From Paragyromitra xinjiangensis (lineage: Eukaryota; Ascomycota; Pezizomycetes; Pezizales; Discinaceae): a stretch of DNA of 64,000 nt. Below the pieces are notes generated by a model. The model worked only from the letters and a program-made list of their open reading frames with translations, ran no database searches and was not told the origin of the DNA. The position numbers and the translations under genes were made by a program. Positions 33,701 through 43,364 of this stretch are shown here, one piece after another; position 1 is the first letter of the stretch; every line of letters begins with the position of its first letter. The stretch covers positions 186,001 to 250,000 of the forward strand of contig JBCAMK010000019.1 of assembly GCA_038503065.1 (NCBI GenBank). The letters are read 5' to 3'.

Positions 33701-35322
33701 AGAGGGATACACGCGATTTATTTTCGGGCGCTCCTATTCGCGCGCCGTCTGGCCCGTCAATTCAGGACCATCGCGATCAGCAGCGTCATATCGCCGTGCA
33801 GCCACACCATCAAGATCCAAACCACGGGCGGTTGAATCCACCAGATCTGATTATTCCCAAAGGACCACGAGACCGGAATCCACCACATGGGCCACGAGGC
33901 GGTGGGTTAGCTAGGATCTCAACAGGGCAGCCAATAGCGGTTGGTGGTGCAGTAAGGATGCCAACGACGCCTGTTGGTGGGGGACCGCCGCCGTTACCGA
34001 GCCCTGGAGAGAGAGACGGTAAGAGTTTAGGTGGGCTGCTGGAAAAAGATCAGAAGCAAAGTTTGTCGGCACCGAGTACGCCTGGTGTTGATACGGCGGG
34101 AATTCATCCGGATCGGTTGAGGGCCATGGGTGTGGGGGAGGGACCCAAACAAGGGACGTCAAGTGCGAACGCGACACCGAGAGGGGAGTCAAGGCAGGAA
34201 GCGAGAGACAGGGAGACACGGCATGAACGACAGCCGCAGATAGACCGTGGACAGCAGTCACTGCCAGTGCATCCGAGTCGGATGCAGTCGATTCAGGGAC
34301 CATTGCCTGGCACTTCTGCACCACCTTCTGGGCCAAGAGCTGGCGGCCCTGGTGCTGGCGCTGGTATAATGGAGAGCTCTGTGTTGCCTATCAACGTGCC
34401 GACTAAACCAGGGTCTCCGCCTACCGGGCCTGCAACTTCTCGTCCAGATAGAGGTGATGAGGCGCATCACCAACGACGCCGTATGCAGGCAATGCAGAAC
34501 CTCCTTGGTCAGGCCAGCGACACTGCAACCCCACAAGGCAATGTCATCCGCGGTCGTGCTCGCCGCGGCAATGGCACCACTGGCGGTGGGTCCACCAGTG
34601 GCCGTGAACAATCAAGTCGGGCATCCCTCGGCGTAGCTGAAAACATTGGTGGAGGCGGCTCGGGTAGACGTACGATGATGACGGTCGACGGACGACGCGC
34701 AAGCACAAGTATCATCGCTGTTGAACCCCCGGTTCCAAGTCCAAGAGGAAGTCTTTCTGGCCATGGCAGCACTGAGGAGCGTGGTGGTAGCGATCAAGGA
34801 AGCCGTAGCGGACGTCATGGCCGTGACAGGGACGGCCGTGAAGGACGCGGTGAGAGAGACCGTGACACGCGAGAACGGGATAGGGAGCGAGAACGGGACC
34901 GTGAGCGGGAACACAATAGGGATCGAGATCGTGATGTTCTTCGGGATCGTGACGTTCTTAGAGACCGTGAACGTGACCGGGAAACAAGAGAACGCCATCC
35001 AGACCGTGATCGCGAGAGAGGGCTTGAGCGAGATCGTGAGAGAGAGCGAGTGGAGCGAGAACGTGTTGAGTCTCGAAGAGGAAGTGAGCGTGGCGGGTCT
35101 TCAACGGATCGGAAGGATCGTGAGCGTGGTGAGAGGGAGCCAAGAGGTGCAGAACGGGATAGAGGTGAACGGGACCGTGATGTAAGGGAGCGCGAGAGAG
35201 AGCGCGAGAGGGATCGTGAGAGGAGGGATCGGAAACATGGTCGTGAAGAATCGGGGGCGCGCGGAGAGGGAAGGAAAGAGGAGCCGAAGCGGCGAAGAAG
35301 AGGTGGTGGCGACTGGGCGTGA
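27702..35322 (+). CDS. THO2: THO complex subunit 2
   Basis: Four exons (27702-30304, 30378-30442, 30609-32266, 32449-35322) encode 2399 aa, a normal length for filamentous fungi. A Gly- and Gln-rich disordered head (~130 aa, with a poly-Gln run) precedes the THOC2 N-terminal domain (YFWEHFTDAVIKEWQ). The conserved middle is rebuilt across introns 1 and 2 as GFGVLGSMSTEGKKRVQADG, then SRWLQSLAHFCGKIYTRYNKQMDPTPI. The C-terminal THO2 domain includes LPEEVWQKFSLSFYVTFWQLSIYD, which is highly conserved. The last ~600 residues are disordered and end in dense Arg-Asp/Arg-Glu repeats. THO2 is the scaffold of the nuclear THO/TREX complex, which couples transcription elongation to mRNP packaging and export. 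An in-frame upstream ATG-less extension exists, but the ATG at 27702 (MPSHSDRHQGDRNRKRKHSD) is the first credible start. Confidence 0.95.
34780..35310 (+). repeat. Arg-Asp/Arg-Glu low-complexity coding repeat
   Basis: This part of the last THO2 exon encodes a nearly pure R-D/R-E dipeptide tail made from CGT/CGA/CGC/AGA/AGG and GAT/GAC/GAG codons. The codons vary, so the protein bias appears selected beyond simple DNA expansion. Such tails are common in mRNA-processing proteins and favour phase-separated or RNA-associated behaviour. Confidence 0.8.
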
Positions 35323-36608
35323 TTGAGATGTACTACTATGGCTTTCTTTGTGTATAGTTCTTTATCTAAGTCTTTTGAGTGAGGTTGTGTGGGCGAGCGG
35401 GAGGTTGATATTCTTTATTTTAGTCTTCCTTTTATGTTTTTGGAGCTTTTTTTCAACTTTCTTTCATATATCTACTTGTATGCGTTTGATGAGTGGCGGT
35501 TTAGTCGGTAATTTGGAGATGCAAAATTAGGTAGCAAAATCATTAGCGAAATAGTGGTACGAGATGGAAAATGGGAACGGAAATTTCGAATCTGTTACGG
35601 GTGTTCTGATGTGATCTGATCTACTAGTGGAAGTGAAGCGAGGGAAGTTATTGTAGTGAAGGGCCTTGCAAGGTGTTTTATAGTGAGTTATTCTAAATAG
35701 CCAAAAACTGGAGTGGATTGATTTCCAACTGCTGGCGTTCTCGAAGTTTCTGGTAAAATCTGGAGAGTACTCTCATGATCAAGCCCGTAATGTAACTGGA
35801 TGATTCACATACAACCGCGGTCAGTTTCGGATTCAGTTCCAAATACTTCTAGAATTCCAAATAAGCGAGTTTCGAATACGAGTGATTCGCTGTGATTATT
35901 GCCGTGTTCCGGGTCTTGTCTTGTACTCGCCTGTGCTCTGGATTTACGTGACGATTAGGGATTATCGAGGTTCATATTTTAGCTTTGTAGTTAAGAACCC
36001 TCTAGGAACAGTTCGGTTTGGTCAATGGAGGTTCTAGTAGCTGGATGACATTCGAGGGACTATATGTATGCTAGTGGTTGTGTATTGTAGAGGTGAGGCA
36101 GAGGCGGGGAAGAGGGGGTCGTGGACTATGCACTAATTATTGCTCGATAATTGTAGGTTTGCTATAGGGAACGTGTTTGTAGCGAAGACGAGACTGAAGT
36201 TAGATCTGTAGTGTGGGTTTTTTTTGAGAGGGTTGGTTGATTGAGGCGAGAGTTAAACTGTAGGAATTGTTACATCCTAGGAAGTTTTATGGTTATAGAA
36301 TAATATGTACCATGTGGTTTGTATGAAAGAATGTAAAGGTATTTCTAATTAGTCACTTGAGAAATAGTTGGGTAGGGAATATTGGAATAGCTGAGTGATA
36401 ACGTTAGGATTTCACGTAGGTCATGGGGATTCAGAGGAAGCGTTAAGCTACTGACGTGAACGTAGATACTTTTTCGAGTCTTTTAGTTTTTGAATTGCAA
36501 ATGAAATAACTATAAATCTCATAACCCCCCCCTCGAACACGAACACTTCATCCTTACAATTTCCCATACCCTTAAGCAATCACAAACTCCTTAAATATTC
36601 TCCCACGA
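35323..36608. other. Intergenic region between convergent genes
   Basis: 3' flank of THO2 and 3' flank of the small minus-strand gene. The sequence is T/G-rich on the plus strand with no open frame of note. Nothing else was recognised. Confidence 0.55.
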
Positions 36609-37052
36609 TTAATAATGCTTCCGTTGTCCAACCTTCCTCCCCTTCTTCGCCGTTTTCTTCTTCCGCACCTTCTCCTCCTCCGTATCATCATCCTCCACCT
36701 CCTCAACCGTAAAACTAACACCTAACCACCCCTGAACCTCCGCCACAGCCAAAACGCCCTCCCAATTCCACGAAGTAAGCATCTCGTCCTCTAAATCCCA
36801 TTTCGCAAGCGGCTCAAGCTCTCCCAACGACGGTCTCGTCGTAGCGAAGAAATCGGATATACAAAGCCCCCGACGTTCAAGAGAGTAGGTTTTCTCAACA
36901 TATGTGACGAAATCGTCCCAGGTTTCAACGGTGTCGAAGATGTTTGAGAGGCCGGTGACGCTTTGGTAGTCTTTGTATTCGCGGGGTGGATCGGTCCATT
37001 TAAGGGCGAGTGCTACTCTAGGTTGCTTTTCTGGAACGTCACTAGGGTCCAT
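36609..37052 (-). CDS. Small unknown protein with charged tail
   Basis: A single-exon frame of 147 aa begins MDPSDVPEKQPRVALALKW and ends in an acidic patch (EEVEDDDTEEE) followed by a Lys/Arg-rich tail (KVRKKKTAKKGRKVGQRKHY), which could serve as a nuclear localisation signal. The body is Trp-rich (KWTDPP, ETWDDF, AKWDLEDEMLTSWNWEG) and looks folded. I do not recognise the family. Coding support is its length, codon quality and a clean ATG, with a stop shortly before an AT-rich flank. An upstream extension by splicing cannot be excluded. Confidence 0.6.
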   Translation of the reverse strand: MDPSDVPEKQPRVALALKWTDPPREYKDYQSVTGLSNIFDTVETWDDFVTYVEKTYSLERRGLCISDFFATTRPSLGELEPLAKWDLEDEMLTSWNWEGVLAVAEVQGWLGVSFTVEEVEDDDTEEEKVRKKKTAKKGRKVGQRKHY

Positions 37053-38192
37053 TGCGAGGTAATGTGAACGTAGGATGGGGGTTTATGGACGCTAGTACAG
37101 GTGGGGTTTGACGTTGGGAGTGTTGATATTGATGGGGGGGGGGAGGGGTTGGTGGCGGATTGATAAAACGCGTAACGGGTTATTTGGGCGTTTGCTTGGG
37201 GCTGGATTAAGTAATGTTGTTTGTCTATTGGTACGACGTGGTACATCAACGAAGTACCTGGTGCTGTGGCGAGTTGAAAAATGGCTAAATAAGTATCGCA
37301 TCCTGCCAGCATAGAAAGCCGATAGCTAAGTAGATGCCCTTGATCTGGGAGTGGAATGAAGCTTTCATATAATCTGAATAACCTGACACATACGCTTTGG
37401 CTGGTCATAGTGTATCACTCGCAATCACTCCTTCGGAGGTTGTTGGAATAGTAGGCATGCTGGGAGGTTGGAACGGATCGATTGCTTACTAGGGGCTAGC
37501 AGCGCGCTCCCGCCGGTAAACTCGTGCAGGAGCCCTCCCGGGTGCCCGTGTGCTCGGGTGCCTGTCTCTCATTAATCTCCGTCCCCCGGAGTCACGCCTG
37601 AGCGACATCGTATTAAAAAGCTCCTCCAATTACTGCTTTTAGTCGTCAATATTTATTCCACAGCCCGGAAAGCTGACCCCGTTGAGGAAACTCTTGCATA
37701 TTAATTAAGTTTTAGTTAGTTCTGCGTTGAGCCACCGCCACATAGGGGTGTGTATGAATTATCAATCAATCAATTAACCGCCACATAGGAGGACAGCATT
37801 TATTTTACCGGACTATGGAATACTGAATTGCAAGTTTCCTGCCCAGGATTAGCCACCGGGAAACCGTTTCAAGTAAAAGGCTATCGAGTCTTATGATCAA
37901 GTAGCATAGCGCCTCTGTCCCGGCGATTAAAAAGCGATGAAAGCACCAGCGTAATAATTCTAGCCTCCTAGCAAGATAATCCTCTTACAGTTACTTAGCT
38001 ACTGAGAGAAAAGAAGATCAGTACTATCTTAAACACCCCTCTATAACCTCAAATCAACAACATTATGCAAGGGGAATACCTCAACCACCAACGTTAACCC
38101 TCCATTCCAACGCCATTCCATATGTATCCTTCCCACCAGGTCAACACTTCTACACCTCCAAAACCCCAATACACTCCTTTAACCCCAGCGCA
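37053..38192. other. Intergenic region with a truncated retroposon
   Basis: Divergent promoter region between the small minus-strand gene and tyrosinase. It includes a run of ten G (37134-37143) and a locally GC-rich stretch at about 37495-37600 with hairpin potential (CTCCGTCCCCCGGAG). A 30-bp retroposon tail flanked by a 13-bp target-site duplication lies at 37734-37789. No protein gene is supported. Confidence 0.55.
37734..37789 (+). mobile_element. 5'-truncated retroposon tail with 13-bp TSD
   Basis: ACCGCCACATAGG occurs at 37734-37746 and again at 37777-37789. Between the copies are 30 bp: GGTGTGTATGAAT followed by TATCAATCAATCAATTA. Almost the same tail (one mismatch over 26 bp) ends at 58156. 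A target-site duplication around a fragment that keeps only the 3' terminal repeat is the signature of a severely 5'-truncated non-LTR (LINE/SINE) insertion. Confidence 0.7.
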
Positions 38193-39686
38193 ATGATATA
38201 CATGCGGCGCGAGTCCGCCATTTCGCTCTTTTTGCTCCCTTCGTTTTTCTTTATTTCTTCGCATTCGTTCGCAGCACCATTACCGCAGGATATCACAACA
38301 ATAGCGAGTGTGGCGGCGGCAGATATATTTGCTAATGTGACTTGTACGGATCCTGCGAGGCGGAAAGAATGGTAAAACATCCAGCCCTGGCGGCGGTATT
38401 TCGAGGGTTTGGTTGAATGGTTACTAAAGATGGTGGGTAAAGGCGAACGTTACTCCCACAAGAAAAGAAAGAATACATAGATGCAGTTCTCTGCCTTCAG
38501 CGACGGCCATCAGGGATGAAGTCGAGCTTTCCGGGTGCAGTAACGCGATTTGATGATTTCCAGGGAGTACATATACAGCACATGGAGGCTGTTCACTTAA
38601 ATGTACTCTCCCTGAAACACAAAATTTTTCGAGGACTTATAGCTAAGGATATCCGATTTGGTTGCGAGTAGGGTCAATTCCTCCCATGGCATCGCTACTT
38701 CACCGCCACGTACGAAAACGCGCTCCGACAACACTGTGGTTTCCGAGGTGCCCAACCGTGAGTTATATTCTCCGCTAGAATTCGATGTAGAGCCGTATCA
38801 GACAGCTTATGTACTGACGCCCAACCCCAGATATTGGGACTGGACTTTAGATGCTAAACCAGACAGCATATGGGCCGATTCACCTGTATTCTCCTCCATA
38901 GACGGTTTTGGCGGCAATGGTATCCACCTCCCACTCTACCTAGACATGCAACACCGAGTACCTTGAGAATCGTACTGACCTTACTCTTAATCCTCCTTAG
39001 GCCCCTATGTACGATGCGAAGACCAACCCTTCGAAGCATTCTGCGTTCCCAACGGCACCGGCGGTGGCTGTGTCCCTAACGGCCCTTTCAGCAACCTAAC
39101 ACTCCATCTCGGCCCTGGCCAAAACATCCAACGAAATGACCATTGTCTTCAGCGGAATTTCCATCTTCAGTTTATCCAGTATTGGTTTAGTCAGGGTGAG
39201 GTAGATGATACGCTTGGCGAGAGTAGTTATGTTAAATTTTGGAGGAGGTTGGAAGGGATGTTTGAAGTGCAACGGATAGGACTGCATGGGGCGGGACATG
39301 TTGGTGTTGGTGGTGAGTCTGAGTTCTGAAGCTTTGGCGTGGGGCGGCGTTGATAATCGGATGCAGGTACTTTATCGGATGTGTATTCGTCCCCGGGAGG
39401 TAATAGATCGTTTCCCTAAACATTCGTCTCGGTTTAACTAATCCCCTATTTGACAGACCCACTCTTCTACCTCCACCACGCAAACCTCGACCGCCTATGG
39501 TGGCAATGGCAACAACAAAATCCTACTGAGCGATTGACGGATATATCCGGACCGGATTCGCAGGGCCCAAAAGCAAAGAACGTTACGCTTCAGTACGAGA
39601 TTGATATGGGAAAGCTGGCATTGAAGGTGAAGATTTCAGACGTTATGCATATAAGCCAGAGAGCGTTGTGTTACGACTATATATGA
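38193..39686 (+). CDS. Tyrosinase, short secreted type
   Basis: Seven exons (38193-38371, 38443-38602, 38672-38757, 38831-38919, 39001-39312, 39367-39399, 39457-39686) join to an intact 362-aa protein. A signal peptide (FLLPSFFFISSHSFA) is followed by CTDPARRKEWRTLPQEKKEY. The CuA histidines lie in FQGVHIQHMEAVHLNGQF and LPWHRYF, then PYWDWTLD. The CuB histidines lie in LHGAGHVGVGG and DPLFYLHHANLDRLWWQWQ. It ends shortly after the LCYDY motif, so the C-terminal lid domain of long tyrosinases is absent. Type-3 copper enzymes oxidise monophenols and o-diphenols to quinones, for melanin or extracellular phenol chemistry. Exon 6 is only 33 nt. Frames look broken on the raw strand, but every break is removed by a canonical intron. 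MIYMRRES gives two nearby ATGs. Confidence 0.93.
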
Positions 39687-40711
39687 AAACAGGCCTACTA
39701 GAACGGAATGTATGTTGGTCGATGCATACAGGAAATCCTGCTCGTCAATGGGAATGAAGTTTAAATTCCGCAGGAGGTCTCTCTCGATATATTCAACAGC
39801 CTTTCAATCCTAATTACCATATAGAAGCGGGGACATACCTTGATCCAAGGGGCTTCAGATAATGTGAATATAGTTTTCAATGTGGGGTGTCTTGGTTGTA
39901 ATTAACGTCCTGCATTCCATAAGATTGTGATGTGCGCATCTACCCCTACTACAAAATGGGTGACGTCAAGCAACACGCCCATCGAGGTTCTCAGGGATCA
40001 ATGCCCCGGAGGATCAAAGCCCATGTAGCCGGAAAATCAGTCCCATTTAGGAATAGGGAAAATAAGTGGAAAGGCTTTACTAGGATCTACTATCGGAAGA
40101 CTTGAAATTAGCAGAATCAACCCCTCGCCTTTCGTATAATATCTAGGACGTACTTCACAACCCTCAATCGCAAAATTCGGAGCCATCGTCGTCATTGTCT
40201 TAGTTTCAAATCAGCAGCCTCAGTCTCACGGCCACTACCATTAAACCTAACCCTAGAATATAAGGGGGGACTTTTTCATCAAGCTTAACCATCGGGTTTA
40301 AGGGGAATGGGGCTACTCCAGACTGAAACCGGGTTCCCAGGTATCTAGATAGTCATCTATTCGATCAAGTTGTATTAGATGGCTCGGGTTTTCGAGGATT
40401 CAAAGACCTCTTAGGAGGAGATCGTCTGATATACGATGAGACGCAGAGAGGGTAGATATGAAAGCAGGAATAGTTTCTTGAACATGCATTAGACGTCGGC
40501 GTATCTCTCCCTCAAACTCAGATTAAGGTAGAATTTGAAGCCAATAATATAAATTCGAATACGTTATGCTACTGCAGCTCGCGACGTTTGTGTCATAATC
40601 TCCAGTCTTGATCATTTCAAAACTAATCCCTCTTCTCGTGTAACATATTTATCATAATTTCAGCATGCATCTTGAAAACGGAGCCAAATTCCCTCACCAG
40701 GAACAGTTACA
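39687..40711. other. Intergenic region between convergent genes
   Basis: 3' flanks of tyrosinase (+) and the F-box gene (-). No open frame of note. Nothing else recognised. Confidence 0.55.
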
Positions 40712-41947
40712 TCAAGTCTGGCATGCTTGGTAATTAGCAAGACTCCCCCGAATAATGTTTCCGGCGTAACTGCCATCCGGTTCGAACAACCACCTTATTT
40801 GGAAAACCTTTAACTTTAAGTGTGGAAGATAGAAATCATCTAACCAGAATTTTAGCCCCTCAGAACCAAGCCACGATCCGGTAGACAGTCGGCATCGTCG
40901 AAACCAGACGAGCCGGAGCGTAGATCGATGTCTTCGCAGGAATTTCTGGAAATGCATAGCCCCAAAGCAAGCTGAAGTCATTCTGAGTTCCTTGAGATGC
41001 TCCCAAGAATGATAGGTCCCGAGGAGAACCTCTAAGGGGATGGTCATCAAGTTATCACTAGAGATTTCGAGTTTACTGAGATACGTTGCCGACTCTAGAG
41101 CATGACGAAAATCCCCATGAACCATCCTGTCAATTATTCCTGCCTCTGGGATCCCTCCAAGATAGATATCCAGCCTCAAAGAACGGCATTTGCTGAACAC
41201 ACTAGCGGCACGTTGCAGTAGTGCCTCATTTGAAAGAACTCCAGGCTCAATCCTGACCATAGAATCTATCTTCCATGTATGGATTTCCGTCCCTGAGTGA
41301 TATGCTGCATCAATTAAAGCACTGAATGTCCGGAAACCATCGGAATGAGGCCACGCAATACAAATTGCATTTCCCAGGCTCTGCAAATCCAAACCATAAT
41401 TATTTGCCCGCCGCCAGAGCGCATGGCCTCCATCATCACAAATATGACCTATCTTATCATGTGCAAAGCCAATTTCATCATCATCATCATCATGGATAGC
41501 ATCTCTCTGAATAGTGATGGTTCGAAGCCCTTGCAAGCATTGAAACCCTAGGGAAAGTATTTTCATGAAGAACGGACTTTGTAAGAATTGAAAATACCTC
41601 GAGAGCATCTTCCGTAATACTATCGACGCCTCTAGTTCATGACCATCATTCAAGCGAATCCTGTTGAAACGGAGTATTCTCAGGAATGGCTGCCATATCA
41701 AATTCTCCCAGTTGCTCAAAACCATGACCACTTCCTTCACAAATCTGGTGAGGTATCCTTGTGTGCGACAGAACACTCTGAAACGCGTGAGACTTTGTAG
41801 TGAGGGACTAATATAAAGTCGCTGGAATAAATTTTCTTCCATTAACCTCGCATACGTTCTGCTTACCAAGCGGAAATTTTTGACGTCAGGCTTATCGCCC
41901 AAGAAGGTGGCAATTAGCTTGACGAGTTCAGGAGGTAAAGTGTTCAT
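40712..41947 (-). CDS. F-box protein
   Basis: A single-exon 411-aa protein begins MNTLPPELVKLIATFLGDKP, followed by DVKNFRLVSRTYARLMEENLFQRLYI. This is a clear N-terminal F-box (about residues 1-50) with the LPPEL...I...L...D...LRLVSR pattern. The rest is Leu-rich with weak LRR-like spacing, typical of the large lineage-expanded ascomycete F-box group. F-box proteins link substrates to the SCF (Skp1-Cullin-F-box) ubiquitin ligase; the substrate is unknown. A short run of Asp codons (DDDDDE) lies near residue 155. No intron is needed. Confidence 0.85.
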   Translation of the reverse strand: MNTLPPELVKLIATFLGDKPDVKNFRLVSRTYARLMEENLFQRLYISPSLQSLTRFRVFCRTQGYLTRFVKEVVMVLSNWENLIWQPFLRILRFNRIRLNDGHELEASIVLRKMLSRYFQFLQSPFFMKILSLGFQCLQGLRTITIQRDAIHDDDDDEIGFAHDKIGHICDDGGHALWRRANNYGLDLQSLGNAICIAWPHSDGFRTFSALIDAAYHSGTEIHTWKIDSMVRIEPGVLSNEALLQRAASVFSKCRSLRLDIYLGGIPEAGIIDRMVHGDFRHALESATYLSKLEISSDNLMTIPLEVLLGTYHSWEHLKELRMTSACFGAMHFQKFLRRHRSTLRLVWFRRCRLSTGSWLGSEGLKFWLDDFYLPHLKLKVFQIRWLFEPDGSYAGNIIRGSLANYQACQT

Positions 41948-42998
41948 TGTCTATCAAGCCCAGATACGATGTTGGATATAGTCACTCTCTAGTGGAGGTT
42001 TGATACGCTATTCCCCTGGTCAGTCAAAAGGCTCTTGGGGATTTTTTATGCAATTTCTAACCTTGAGTTGATATCGAATTTATACCCTGCCTACAAAAAG
42101 GTGAGCGCTAGTATCACAACTAGCAGTACGTACCACCAACGAACGCAAAATATCAGGAGGTGCTCTGGAAGATAGCAAAAAGGATGCAAGAAAGATGAGT
42201 TACTGTAAGTGACGATGGCCAAGAGCAGGAATTGATAAATCTCAGCGGATAAAGGCTTAAAGAGCACCCTGATCACAAAATGATAAAAAGAGGTTAAAGG
42301 AAGATACCAAGAACTTGAGGTATTGTAGCAGGCGGCCTGCGTGACCTTGCCCTGTAGCGTGCTGACATATTCCTTGGGATACCAGAGGTTATTCGTTACC
42401 AGACTTCTCCCATTCCATTCAAAGGGCGGAAGACTAAGAAAGAAACATGACGGTAAAAAAGTGGTGTAGTGGTTCACGCTTCGCCCTTCACCCTATCGGC
42501 CCCCAGCAAGATTCTAGAGATAGGTTTGGTTTTGCTGTTCGGATCTCCGCCAGCTTTATTTTTTACCTCAGGAGGTGAACCACTGATGCTAATAATCATG
42601 TTAGACATTCGTTCCCTAAATCCCAGAGCAATACCCCGGCTGAAAAGATATAGCTTGTCTAAAATCGTAGCCTGTTACATACACTTTAGTATCTAACAAC
42701 TTTCTGCGTCAACACCTTCCACTACATAGAATGTTGATACCTCCTTATCCATCCCCCACCCAATTTTCTCACAGCATCCACAATAAACCCCACTTAATCA
42801 AACCACAAAGAAACAACACCACCCAAGAACAGATCACCATCTCCGCAGACCCATTCCACCAAAATCCCCTCCTCATCTACAACAAACACATCTCAACCCC
42901 ACTAACCCTCCAAAACGATACTCCCCATCCTACTCCCCATCCTACCCATCCTACCCACCAAAAACCTGGCCCAAACCCCCTCTCGCGTTCTATCCGCT
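41948..42998. other. Intergenic region
   Basis: Divergent flank upstream of the F-box gene. A minus-strand frame of 128 codons (42091-42477) is hydrophobic and Phe/Leu-rich but has no recognisable pattern. CCCATCCTAC-type tandem units occur near 42919-42958, just before the next small gene. Confidence 0.5.
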
Positions 42999-43364
42999 AT
43001 GAGAACCATCAACCGCCATCGAAGCCAAACATCCGAATGGCCCGCCGAATACCCTAGACCGCAGGTCAGCGGGTATCAAGCCGAAAAAGACCACTACGGT
43101 GTCTTATTCGGGCTTTCGCCGCCTACACCAAGACCGAATCTCTATCCTGTGTTGACAGAAAGAGATTCGTTCAAAACAGATGCAGGCACTACGCTGCCAT
43201 TCGATGTCTTCAAGACTAAGGCTGATAAAGTGGTTGAGCAGGTTTTATTCGTTAATGATGGCCGGTTTATACCGCCTGATACTATGGTCTACCTTCACCA
43301 CAATAAGGCACTAAAGGAGCGGCTTCGGAGGGCTAGGAAATGCCCTGTGTCGCAACAAACTTGA
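42999..43364 (+). CDS. Small unknown protein
   Basis: A 121-aa single-exon frame (MRTINRHRSQTSEWPAEYPR...) with varied composition, central LPFDVFKTKADKVVEQVLFVNDGRFIPPDTMVYLHH and a basic C-terminus (KERLRRARK). It looks more like coding sequence than its neighbours, because charged and hydrophobic residues alternate and codon use is mixed. I do not recognise it. It could be a complete small gene or the last exon of a longer model. Confidence 0.45.
   Translation: MRTINRHRSQTSEWPAEYPRPQVSGYQAEKDHYGVLFGLSPPTPRPNLYPVLTERDSFKTDAGTTLPFDVFKTKADKVVEQVLFVNDGRFIPPDTMVYLHHNKALKERLRRARKCPVSQQT

Noticed and set aside
33911..34998. Long minus-strand ORFs inside the last THO2 exon
   Set aside because: They are shadows of a compositionally biased coding exon; the plus-strand frame is conserved THO2.
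38658..38966. Frameshifted tyrosinase, possible pseudogene
   Set aside because: All frame changes fall at canonical introns, and the joined frame carries every copper ligand motif without a stop.
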